Of a stretch of DNA of 64,000 nucleotides, positions 14,801 through 26,626 are shown in pieces. Position 1 is the first letter of the stretch; every line of letters begins with the position of its first letter. A program made the translations under genes and the position numbers. The notes beneath the pieces were generated by a model. The model saw only the letters and a program-made list of their open reading frames with translations. It made no database searches and was not told the DNA's origin. Where the stretch lies: positions 28,786,650 through 28,850,649 of the forward strand of contig NC_134026.1 of the NCBI RefSeq assembly GCF_964204645.1. The letters run 5' to 3'. This DNA comes from Tubulanus polymorphus (lineage: Eukaryota > Nemertea > Palaeonemertea > Tubulaniformes > Tubulanidae).

Positions 14801-17800
14801 GTTAAAGGGGTGGAAAAACTGTCATACTTCAGTTCTGGTTGACGGGTTGACAGGTGGCCACCTGTTCTCATAGTTAACTTTAGGTGTCGACTGTCAACGG
14901 TCAACTGCTGTGAACACTGACCGAATAACGCAGTGTAACTCTAAACGCGCACTATAATGTCGTATACTGGACTAGCGCCAAAATCGTTTGTCGAATCTAT
15001 GAACATAAGATCAAACCAAGAAACTTTTAGCAAAAATCTCTATGCTTTTTCCATAGCCTATAACCGTGTGCACGCAGTTCTTTTGGTCGTGGATACCGGT
15101 AATTGTGATGTAAAAAAGGAAACGACAGCACACAGCAGCTTTAATCTACGATATAGTCAGCGGAGAACTGAACCAATGATCGAAATGAGATAGTAGCCAT
15201 TATATCATGTACTACACCACTATTTAGCCAGGTTTTATGCGGATTTGATAGATAAATTAATGTTACAACACCGAGTAAACAGCTTTACTATCAACTATAA
15301 CCAGTACATTGTATTAATCGAATAACATCATTTAGTGTCCAGATACATGCTGTTTTGCGTGCCACGGCAGTATTTCTTCATAGCCGAATGAGGGAATTTC
15401 AGTGAGAGTAAACACGCTATATTTATTGTATGCTGGGAATTTTGAAGAACAACACATTGAAATGATGTTTACGGAATAGCTAATAACGAATTGTACTTGT
15501 TGAACTCAGTACGTACTTTGATAAAGTTTGCTTAAACAATGTGAAGACGATCAACCGGTACAACAATGATGTGACAAAATAGACGAGTTATAAATGAGAT
15601 AAGATACTGCTTGAATCTGCAAGCATGCGAAAAAGCGTCCAAAGAGTGATGGTGGCACCAAACTAATTATTGGCTATATTAGAGGTCATTTATATCTACG
15701 GACCATTACGAAGCTTATGCGCTTGTGAGATGTGGACAAAATGGAAGCTGGACCGTCGTTCAGTATTGTAAGACGACACACATGGGAAATCTGGACGCTT
15801 AATATCATAACGCATTGGAATATTTTTACAAGGTTATGTCACTAGTCACCAGTGATTTACAACTCACGATTAGTGGAATTGCAGATAACGCCGCGTTGAG
15901 ATGTTTCGGTTTTATTATCAGGATTTAAAAATCTTATTTCGTTGTAATCAATACAGTCTAGTGTAACAGAATCGTTACGACGTTGTGACTCTGTAAATAG
16001 AAATAGTTAATTTCCAATTTGAATCATACGTTACGTAATTCATTTTGCAATGTTTAATCAGTTTCCCGTAATACGCAGGTAAATTTACTAGGTACAGTTT
16101 GCAGAACGTCTATAAGTGACGACCGGGATTCCGGTGAAAAAACGGCGGGGTATGTTTTGCATGTTTTCGCTCGTTCCGTGTCCAAATACAATGATAGATT
16201 GATTCAATAAAAATACGTCGCTTGAAGTTGCACGTTCGGTGAAACTCGATTTGATGACTTCAACACGAGACAAGAAATATCAGGCCGAGTTTCTTTACGT
16301 GTCGTCAACGTGTCTCTAACGCGTAGTCACATTTCTTTCCGCAGAAATTTATATTTGATCAAACGATCAAACGTCAGCTACTGGATTTCATATGCATGAA
16401 CAATGTTCGCATAAACCAGGCGACTCTTACAGCAGCGCTGAGGCTTATACAACAACATCCCTCACTCGTCAGGGTATTTACTTTACAGTTTCGCTTATGA
16501 GGGACGTGGTCGTCGACTTAACCGACTCGTATTTCCAGTGGCCCTGGGGGATACAAACACACAAAGTTCATCAATATTAGTTGCTGGACATTGCCCATAT
16601 GTCATGAGTGGGAAAAATCGTGAAAATACTGACATCTTGGATGCATCGGGATCTGTATTACGCAGCAGCGGGACGTCATTTACTTTTATTACGAATTTTC
16701 CTAGCTATCAATATCAAAGCCACTAGCCGGTCCGCAAGAACCTAACCTGCATGAAGAAAAAAAGACATTCAAAAATAAGAAAATAGGGGTGAGCACTGAT
16801 ATAGCTCAACGATGCCGAGCTTTCTGAAACTTGAGTTTACCGTGGTGTGTACGAATTTCTAGTTACGAGGAAAAGAATAACGCGTTTAACGCGTGACTAG
16901 CGGTTCGTACAGACGATCGCATCTCTCGATCTAATCCTCGCGATTCAATTGATTCCAGTGTGATTTATGGCCAAACTCTGGATACGTTTTGTTTAAACTC
17001 GTGGTCATATATAGGTAACCCATTCACCATCGGATTAATCAATCTTCGTCAAATGGAAACAGCACTTTTAATCTAATGAAGTTCGCTACTTTTACCTAGA
17101 CGACGATATAAAGCAAGTGAATTGTGGAAAAATAGACTGCTGTTTGCAATTCACTGGATATCTAATCGTGGTTGGAAATTTAATTTGGGAACAATTCTAA
17201 TTTTCTTGCATCGCATAAAACTAGCAATTTACATCGGCGTATGCGAGTGTTGAAAATAATTACTTTTTTCAACAGGCTCCTAAATTTCCGCCGTGGATTT
17301 TTAATAATGAAGTTAAAAGGTCTGCGATGGAAAGTTGCGTAGCGATAGAATCACGTGGTTACTGTGTGTCGCTCCAGACTGCGGCGGCTACTGTGGCACT
17401 ATAAGTAACATCGTAATGGATAAATGATCAATAACAGCGAGATGAAGAGAACGAATATTCTTCGACAAACGCCAATGATGCGATAGAATTTGAAAGGATC
17501 CTTGTTCTTCAAAGATTAAAGATATGCACGCAATACCGTACGTTGATCGGACGCCGGCCTGTAGGGAACTCTTTACAGAATTTCATTAAGGACAAGGGAA
17601 TAAAGTTATAGCCTGGGTAAGTCAATTAAGCAGTTGGAATGTTCTATAAAACGAGGTTCTACGACGTTTTATATGATAGTAATCCAATTATTTGGACAGT
17701 AAGAAAAAACATGTTGTCAGCAGATCAGGTCAAGGTTGTCTCATTTTTCGCAGACAGACAACGTAAATCGTATTAGTAAATGATTTACTGGCAGTAACCG

Positions 17801-20800
17801 AACATCATCTGTCGGGATTAGTAATTATTACAAACTCGCTATATTTGTGTCTTCTGTCAAGTTGTAAGAATTAGAAATTTACATCTTTTGAAAGTCAGGC
17901 CGTACGAATGTCAACACATATTGGATGTCATTTACAAGCTGCTCACTGAAGTAAGAAGCCAAGGTCGACAGCCATTTCAACGTTCAATATGACGTATGAG
18001 TAATGTCCGTGCATCTCCTATAGAATCGTCCATTTTGTACATTTCGCTCCAGAATTGTGTATCTAAATACATATACTTCTCAATTTGTGTAAAAAAGCAT
18101 TGTTTAAGTATGTAAAGATACGTCGAATTCGATGTTGTTGTGATGTTATAGTCACGAACACAGTGCGCTGGCGCAATCAAACGAATTTCCTTCGTATTCT
18201 GCGTGACGAAATCGCGTTCGTTGTCGATGTAATTAACGAAGAAACGTCATTAAGTGTGAAACGTCAGGAGTGACTTGCCGTGACGGCAATATTTCTAAAA
18301 CATTTCCAAATAATTTGCAACTGTTGCTTTTGTAGTACATCCAATAATATTTGAAATTGAAATTAATCGACATTTTCTTTCTTGAAATTTCACTTGCTAT
18401 CTATACTTCATTCTAAGAAATATAGCACCGCGGTGTTTAACACATAATTAAAGATGTCAATAGCTGGGTCGTCACAAGTCGATTCAAGTAATTGATGTGT
18501 TTATCGTGCGTATCGTCTATATTTCAGGTGTATTACTTTTCAATTACTTATATACATTAACTTTGAATGAAAAAGTGAACAATTTCATGAATATTGATCC
18601 CGAGCTAGATGCAAATGCCGATTAAAAAGGAAGAAAGACGCACGAAATACCGTTAACTAGTAAAAAGTGATTTCTTTGATCAATAAATTGTTATTACGGA
18701 AAATAATACTCGATCAATCTCTGCCCCGATTAAAACGGTAACGGCCATCGGCGGAAACCTGATTCCTGGAAACGTAGGAATACAGGTTTACATCACAGCC
18801 ACAAACAACATCGTTGTGTATAATCATGCCTTTGATTTATTTCTCGTAATCTTCAGCCCAATCGATTCACATGTGAAATATGGCGTAACACCGACTGGAG
18901 GAAGTTGTTTGGAAAAAAACTCGAATCGCTGATATAGAAAATGGAAATTAAAATTTTTCAGTTTTCTCTAAAGAATCAATCCATAATTAAGACATTGATT
19001 TGATGTTAAATGCGAAGCGGGGCACATATCATCATATTAACAATCGAATCCTCTGGGAATTCTTAAGCAAATGAAATGCAAACGAAAGTGATTTAATCGT
19101 AGAGATACGTGACTTAATTTCGAAATATTTGAAGAAGCTGTAAAGTATCTTTGTCAATATTGACTCAAACGCAAGTCAGTATTCTTTATGTAAATGGATG
19201 GTTGAGGTATCAGATTTTATTATCATTCTAAAAGCGCTGCCTCGCTGTCCTTGATATGTACATAAATGAAAACTCCTCTATCTAATGATAATTCCAATTC
19301 TCTCACCTCGCTTCGTCTTGCATAAACCACCATTACAACACAGCTTCAGGATTGTCCTCTTTTGTAATAGAAAACACTGAATATCACTCAAGCTAAACAC
19401 AGCAGCAACGCCTTCTAATATTTCGTCCGTTGTCAAAGGTAACATCAATGTTCTACTGTGTGTATATGTATATATCTACCATGTTCCCTATCAGCAATGT
19501 AAATGAAGTGACATTTCGTGTAAATACAATTGTTTGTTTCTTTTTGCCTTTTCATAGGAAATTCCTAGAAAATGCATAGCAACATTGTCGAAACCATCGT
19601 GTTCCGTGAAACCTGACAATAAACATGAGATTCCATGGTCTTTGTTTTACGTAAATTACAACTCATGGATTGTAATATGAATAAAAATACGCTACCAGAA
19701 ATTGTGGAAGAATGTGGGCAGACACATTCTAGACGTGTTTCGTTGTTTTTGCTTTACTACATTTATTACATCCCGAGGAAGTTCTATGAGAGGATTCATC
19801 AATAGGGCATCACGTTTTAGGATGTTCAGTTTGAAGTCTGCCTGCTCCAGTCCTGAAAATCTCTCGTCTTTATTGCTGACATCAAAGAAGATATCAATCG
19901 GCTTAATGCAACGCATGTGTGAAATGCTAATGAATACATTGGAATAAAGGAAGAATTACGTTACATTCTCATTAACTTTAAAAATGCTCCTTTTGCACTG
20001 GGAATAGTGCATCTTAGGAAAATTCATGCGAAAAAACATGTAACTCTGATTAATGAGAAGGGTACTCCGCGGGTTCCAAAAGAGAATGGCGTGGAAGTTC
20101 GAACTTCGGCAAAGTTGCCATAGAGACAGCATTGCAGGGTGAAGGTCGTGCTCCTCGTGCACGGGCGAAGAACTTTGCCCCATTTACAATTGAAGAGCCT
20201 GGTGAACGCGAGAAAAATATAACCTTCAAGGAATAGAGATGTCTTCAACTGATGGATGGATTATTAGATGGTTTGTCGCGTAAATTATCAGATTATGTAA
20301 CACTCTGTTGCAGGGTGTGGACAATATTAAGTGTCACACTCTGTTACAGGTTGTGACATCGCCTGTACAATTCAACCGCAATAGAATTATGAATTGCTCT
20401 AAGCATAAATTCAATCTTGCTGACAAAAGCCCATCTAGAGTCTGCGGTGCTATGTGAAGGATGAAGAAATATGAGACGGAAAATAAAATTTGTGTAGTTT
20501 ATCATCGCATGGTTCAGTACACTCAATTGAGTCGAATGTTGTCTTGTTTAGTATGATTTATTCGCGTATTTAGCTTATTGTCACCTGTAGGTTTTATTCG
20601 CGTCGCTGCCACTGTTAGAATACGTATCACCATGTTTAGTGCTCCCTGAGGTCTGGACTTTGCTCCATTTCACAATTAGTCATATCTACACTATACTCGA
20701 TTCTTTTTCATCTATTTACATATCGGTTTCTCCGCACACAAATCAACGCAGCAATCATTTTTATATCATGCCCAGCTTGATCACTATTTGAACAAAATCA

Positions 20801-21632
20801 AATGAGTCTATTGAATGATACAGCATTTTTGCGTCTTTTTTCTCAAATAAAAGTTGATGTGGTGTGAACGGTGGAATTTATTGCGTGGATTATTATGGCA
20901 TTGGTTTCGGTGCTAATTCCTGAAAGATGGTAATCGCGATAACCGCTACCTGAGGGGTAAAAAGACTCATGTTCTTAGATCTTCCAGTTTGTGTTTAATG
21001 TCGAGGAAAATAGTAATGCTAGATTGCTCGCGATAGAAACCTGAGATGATTAATAGCCATTGGGACGGCGAGGGTTACAGATCGTGAAAACGGTTCCGAT
21101 TTTATCGCACGAAGACGAAAAGATGTCGGCTATCTATGGACACCGACACGCGTTTAGAAAAGACGTATTCCACACTTTGAGATGATTAACGATGATGATC
21201 CACAAGTCGCTAATGGTGGCAAGATAACTAATCGAGTGATCATTAATGACCTACGAGGCCAGATAGTTGCCCTTGTTATGCTGTAAACCTGTCGAAATAT
21301 AGTTACTCATTAATTCACTTGTGTCCAATTCCTCTGTATTCTGAGAATGATATGTATCATCATGGACTGATGGTATAATTAGTAATATAACGACATGGAA
21401 ATCAGGGCATGGACTGTAAATACAATAGCTCAGATGGATAGCATGTCTCAATTTTTGTTTTGCTTTTTTATTTACAGATGCAGTGGATAGTGACGTTTTA
21501 TCCAATATATGGCTGCAGGTTGTTGGCGTTTGTTCCGGAAAGTAATTGAGCCTTTGTGCGTCCGGGAATACAGGTATATACAACCACCTAATTGAATAGA
21601 TTGATACGTCGTGCGACCTTGACGCAGAGAAT
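11842..21632. other. Gene-poor intergenic region upstream of the NPF-type receptor
   Basis: No confident gene is seen over nearly 10 kb. It contains a short direct repeat (CACTCTGTT.. at 20301 and 20337, period 36 bp), a possible broken coding remnant at 19692-20236 listed separately, and simple (ATG/AAT)n sequence near 14755-14780. The 5' UTR and promoter of the receptor at 21633 should lie at its right edge, but no TATA-type signal is evident there. Confidence 0.45.
19692..20236. pseudogene. Possible decayed coding remnant, family unknown
   Basis: Two adjacent stretches read like protein but are interrupted. On the minus strand, about 19943-19692 gives about 80 residues including DVSNKDERFSGLEQADFK and PRDVINVVKQKQ. 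On the plus strand, about 19960-20236 gives two overlapping frames, including VTLINEKGTPRVPKENGVEV and, after a frame change, APFTIEEPGEREKNITFKE. Neither has a clear start or clean splice borders. They could be relics of a transposon protein or processed genes, or chance. I do not recognise a family. Confidence 0.22.
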
Positions 21633-22892
21633 ATGACGTCACTTGCTGATCTTTTAAAACAAAATAGTTCCGGAGGATTAAGGTTTAACTTCAGCGATGA
21701 AACAGCGATAGGAATATTTCTAGAAATGGACCAGCACCGACACTGGTTTGATAGAACCACAGAAATATTGCTAATTCTTGCTTATACTCTTTTGATAGTA
21801 TTTGGAGCCTCCGGTAATGGATTAGTGTGTTTTGTGGTGGCCAGAAATCCTCATATGCGGACACCGAGAAATATATTCATCATAAATCTTGCAATATCTG
21901 ATCTGACACTTTGTTTGTTTACACAGCCTTTTAATTTGGTAAAACTGCTTTTCAAAGAATGGGCACTAGGTGTATTTATGTGCAAGTTTGTGTCCATGGC
22001 GCAGGGGACAAATGTTTTCGTTTCGACGATTAGCATCACAGCCATTGCCTTAGATCGCTTCCAAGTAATCGTTTACCCGACTAAGGATAACATGAAGAAA
22101 GTCGGCGCCGCGGTTGCGTTAATTTGCATATGGTGGATTTCCCTCCTGATGGCCAGCCCATTACTGATATTCAGCCAAGTAGTACCATTTCCACCAAACA
22201 CTGGTCAAATAAAGCTCTACGATGTTTGTATCGAGAATCTAGACTTATCGTACGCAAAAGGATCGTATTCGATCGCTTCAATGATCGTTCAATACATCGT
22301 CCCGATCCTCATAGTTTCGATCGCGCATGCAAAAATTTGCAATAAACTCAAATACAGAATGGTTAGTTCGCAGATGTCCGGATCGTTGACGTCACCGAAT
22401 GCCATTCGAAAAAAAGAACGCGAAGCAAGACGCAAAAGAAGAACGAATATTCTTCTTTTAACGATAGCACTCGTGTTTGTATTGAGCTGGCTGCCAATTA
22501 ACATATTGAACATCTTATTGGAATACAAGCCCGATACTTATCGCTACTTGGATTCTAAACTTATGTTCGCTATCTGCCATCTTCTCGTTTTAAGCTCGGC
22601 GTGTACAAACCCTGTCGTTTACGGATGGTTGAATGAAAACTTCAGGAAGGAATTTGTCAGCGTATTATGTTGTTCATGTTGCCGGAGGCTTCAAAGGATG
22701 CTTAAATCGCGCGATTCGCCCGATCGTCGAGAAAATCGACAACAGGAACCACAACGTACGTGTAACAACCCGGGACCTCGTATGACTGATGTAGCTTATA
22801 CTTCGGCAAACACCAACGGTGCATCTTTGGTCGTTGTACTAGATAAACCAGCTCCCCTCGAAACTCAATCAGAAATCTGTCAGCCTGAATAA
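21633..22892 (+). CDS. NPFR: Neuropeptide F / NPY-type G protein-coupled receptor
   Basis: Intronless 419-aa class A GPCR. Seen: seven hydrophobic segments, with N-linked sites at N11 and N19 in the extracellular N-terminus. TM2 reads NLAISDLTLC. The TM3 end is ALDRFQVIVYPTK, with DRF in place of DRY. Disulfide cysteines are in FMCKF (top of TM3) and DVCIENL (ECL2). TM6 has SWLPINI and TM7 has NPVVYGWLNENFR. Cysteines after helix 8 (VLCCSCC) suggest palmitoylation. Known: the IVYPT motif after TM3, the loop-3 ERxxRRxKRTN-like stretch and the TM7 ending match arthropod NPF receptors closely. Those receptors bind amidated NPF peptides and usually couple to Gi/o, controlling feeding and arousal. 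Inference: a plasma-membrane receptor for NPF or an NPY-like peptide in neurons. The start is the first ATG of the frame; a consensus CRE palindrome overlaps it. Confidence 0.9.
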   Translation: MTSLADLLKQNSSGGLRFNFSDETAIGIFLEMDQHRHWFDRTTEILLILAYTLLIVFGASGNGLVCFVVARNPHMRTPRNIFIINLAISDLTLCLFTQPFNLVKLLFKEWALGVFMCKFVSMAQGTNVFVSTISITAIALDRFQVIVYPTKDNMKKVGAAVALICIWWISLLMASPLLIFSQVVPFPPNTGQIKLYDVCIENLDLSYAKGSYSIASMIVQYIVPILIVSIAHAKICNKLKYRMVSSQMSGSLTSPNAIRKKEREARRKRRTNILLLTIALVFVLSWLPINILNILLEYKPDTYRYLDSKLMFAICHLLVLSSACTNPVVYGWLNENFRKEFVSVLCCSCCRRLQRMLKSRDSPDRRENRQQEPQRTCNNPGPRMTDVAYTSANTNGASLVVVLDKPAPLETQSEICQPE

Positions 22893-25800
22893 CGCCCCGG
22901 AGAACTGAAAATTAACATCATTCTTACACGTGATTCGTAAGCGTATTCCGATGGAAAAGTTAACAGCATGATGATGTTTTGTCTGACTACATGCGGGATA
23001 TTCGATAGTTACAATTTCTCTTTCAGTACCAAGCTTCAAAATAGCAAACGATACGATTCGAGAAATTCCAAAGCATTTCATTTTTGCGATGAAATTTTGC
23101 GTTACGTAAATAAACTGTAGAATCGAATCTACTTCAAGTCTCTATCAGTTAGGCACAGTTGGAAACGAATGGATTTTGAAATCGTTTTTAGAAATCTGTA
23201 ATCGTTTAATATGAATTTTTATTTCAAATCTTTAAAGAAATAGATAATAGTCTCTCTTTGGCAAATGTCTATTTTTACGTGCCAATACGTGAGGTTAGTC
23301 TTTGTAAGAGCAAAAGCGAAGAAACAAAACATATTCATAAGAAAGTGATTTGTTTATAGGTTTCGATTGCATCGAAGATGTGTAAATATCAATTTATGTA
23401 GAATGCGCAGGAGCCAAGAGTAAACATAAGTTCATAGAAGGTGAAAATGATAGAATTATTCATACTGATCGAACGATTGCAGATATCAAAAATCAATAGA
23501 ACTCCGGCTTAACCTTTAGATGAACCTTGAAATTGAATTATCATCTTGATCAACGCGCTGTGAGTTGTTAATCGCAGCTGGACAGATTCGAAGCTATTCA
23601 AAATTTATCGAAGATTGAGAGTACCGAGTATCTAACGTATTTATCATAGAATTAGCCAATTTATAGCCCAACTCCCGCTGGTCCTTCAAGTCATGCTCGC
23701 TCCCTATAATGCTGTGTAACTGACGAATACGTAGCTTCAAACAGGAAAAAAGATTTATGGATTATTCGTAAATTCGTTTGATCTCGACCTGGAATATTCA
23801 TTAAATTTCCTCATCACGCATGGCTTGTTTAGATCTACTTCATTAATTTAAGTGGGATTCAGTGTAATCTAACCTATATACATATGCATCGGCTTGTTTG
23901 AACTTGGCTTCAATGGGTCATTCCCCAGTTACAGACTCGTTCATCATGAATATTTGAAACAAAATTTTTAGTGTTATACCTGATCCGATTAGAAACCTTA
24001 ATTCAAACATACCGGTGTCTCGTCGAGATCTTGAGTGCTGAATATGTGCGGTCGGCCTAAATACGTATGTGACTTGTGTCTGGGTTTGGCGAATAGGGGT
24101 TTGTCATCATTATGAACAATTGTTATATATCAAGAATTCGTACGTGATAGGACTGATATAGACTTAGATTGACTATTAATACATCAAATGCTATATGGAT
24201 GAATAATGTACTTGATTTATTGTTATGATGATGGATGAACGAATATTGTTAAAGTTTCTTGAAGAATAAATTTCATCGATTTGGCATTAATATGTATCAT
24301 TAATTTAGTTGATGAGCCTTGACAGCAGTGAATTCCCAGTATGGGCACGCGATGTTCCAAGTTTGGAAAAATGAACGATGCGATGCCATCAGCAATGAAA
24401 TATTGCTTTCGATATGGCCACATCGTCTTCCCAATTTCTCATTAAATCTTAAAAATCGTCCATTGCTATACGCGTATACACGGACAATGGACAGCCGCGT
24501 ACTAACCACTCACTTCGTAGCATATGTCACGAATCTTTCGTAAGTGATGCTGCAAATGGCAATACAGTGGACAGGTAACATGATGGGCTGCCTCGTGCAA
24601 GCCCATTCTAATGAGAGAGTATTATATGAATCGGTAGTGCCGTTCCAGTGACTGGAAATACTTCATGACGTTGATAGAGGCAGGGAGGGAGGGAGGCAGG
24701 CAGGGAAGCCTCTTCGAGGATGAAAAAAAAGAGAATTACTTCTAGGAGATTTATAGAAGAGGAAAGCATACACGTACCAACCAAACAAGCACTTTTTCTA
24801 TTCGATGAGCAGCGTTATTCATGTACCTGAGTGCGTTTTATCATAATCTGCTCGCACTTTCTCCTATTAAGCTCCTAGGTGCGGAAATATGAACGGCTTA
24901 ACTACTACCTTTTAGCGCTTCCGGGTACGCGTATTTCCGAAGACATTTAGCAATCTCAAGATTATCTTAAAAATTCGGTCTTTGAATATGTAACTTCTAC
25001 TTATGGCTTCTACTTAATATGTAATTTCCACTTATGGCCAGAGTGGTCATTTCTATCGCACTTGGTAAAAGTGGTAATCTAAAGCCGCGATCTCACGAAG
25101 AGGATTTGGCCCGGTTCAAATTGAGCCAAATACACCAGGTGTGAACGGTTGGTACGTGCCTAATCTGGCACGAGTGAAAAACGCCTGTGTGATAGATCGC
25201 GGCTTAGGAACCAGAACTAAAAGAACAAAATAAATCTTTTCGACCTGTGAATTTCAACTGAAAACTAGTTACAACGTAAAGCTATCATTAGCCTTTGACA
25301 ATCACGAGCGATTTGTGTTTGCGTGTTCCAAATTTGATCACGGAGATTAACTGGAAAAGGTGGAGTTCTTATAACGAAGAGTTCTTTGAAAAAATATCGG
25401 ATACTAATCCTTAATAAATCAGCCAGAAGAACCTCTTGTACTGAAGTATTGACTTATCCTTCGTCATCGTCAATGATTAATCGATAGTATACCAGTTACA
25501 CTATGAACATAAGAGGATTTCCGGCTTTACTTTAAAAATTCCCCACGTTCATATTTGATTTAACATGATAAATTGGTATCAAATGTGTGCACATTCCACG
25601 CATTCAATTCATCATTTTAAGCTTAAGATCAACGTTTTTAAATGCGATTTCCCAAATGATTTAGAATCGAATTAAAAACGCTTCTTTTGAAGCTAATAGA
25701 TCTTGCGTTAATGTAAATATTTCTTCGAGGTTTAATGCGAGAGCTCGAGTGTGCGGGGTTAGGGAGTGGAACTATTGAATCAGATAGATGTCACCTGAGT

Positions 25801-26626
25801 AGACTCGGTCAATAATTGGACGATGGAGAATTACGTATAACTAAAAGTCTTTTGCCGAAGAACCAAAATTACTGTATACTACATTATTAGATGTTGGCCA
25901 TGTAGTGCTTAAGATATATATATGATGTCCTTATCGTAAGATTTCACTTCTTAAACACCACGGAACCTAGATAAGTTTGCACAAAGCATTTTGTTACTTC
26001 GTTAGGCCTGTGATATTCAACGAGACTTAACATGGACTTAAGATTTATCTGTGTCCTTTTGAACAATATATGTCTAAAGAAAATAAAGGAAAAATAAAGG
26101 AGTACTAATTATTCTATAGAACACAGTCAGTCTACGATCTGATCGGCTTATGTTGATTCTGCCGGAAATTAATTACCGTGGCTCATCAGCCCTGAGGAAA
26201 TGAAATTAATACTTTCTTGAAATTTGATATCTCGTCTCTGTAAACTTGTGGCGTGCTCTAGGGACATCATTCGGCTATTTCTAAAAGCTATGGAACGTTG
26301 GTCTTAGCAATACCTAGAACGGTAAGTAAGTATATCAAATTGATAAAGGGATGATATTTTCCGTAAAGTAGTATGTGTCTGAGGTTCAACTGAATATTCT
26401 AACGTTTATGTATGGTTTAACAAACCTTCAATTATTTTTCGCTGTAATTTGTTTCAATGAGAATATCGTTTATTACGATGTCGTAGTAGAATATGCCACT
26501 TAAGAGCTGGGTTACAGTAGATATTTGTCATTAAACACTTCTCCCTATATCAAACCTCGCAGCAATCCGATCATCTTACAAATTCGTTTATCAATATCAA
26601 AACTATTCTGTATAGGATCTTTAATC
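22893..26626. other. Intergenic region between the NPF-type receptor and the NIT-cyclase pair
   Basis: No gene is seen. A short GGGA/GGCA-rich tract lies near 24683-24705 and a MITE-like inverted repeat at 25079-25207. The left part should include the receptor's 3' UTR; an AATAAA-type signal occurs near 23108. Confidence 0.45.
25079..25207. mobile_element. MITE-like 129-bp inverted repeat
   Basis: The left end CTAAAGCCGCGATCTCAC mirrors the right end GTGATAGATCGCGGCTTAG, with small indels. The interior has a second self-complementary pair (GGTTCAAATT / AATTGAGCC-like). There is no coding potential and I could not identify a convincing target duplication. Confidence 0.5.

Noticed and set aside
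14157-14880. Similar stretches (GACGG-TTGACAGGT) at about 14161 and 14841, perhaps LTRs
   Set aside because: Similarity covers only about 20 bases and nothing between them resembles a retroelement.
21251-21760. 169-codon frame on the minus strand
   Set aside because: Overlaps the start of the NPF-type receptor on the other strand, with no family resemblance; a shadow.
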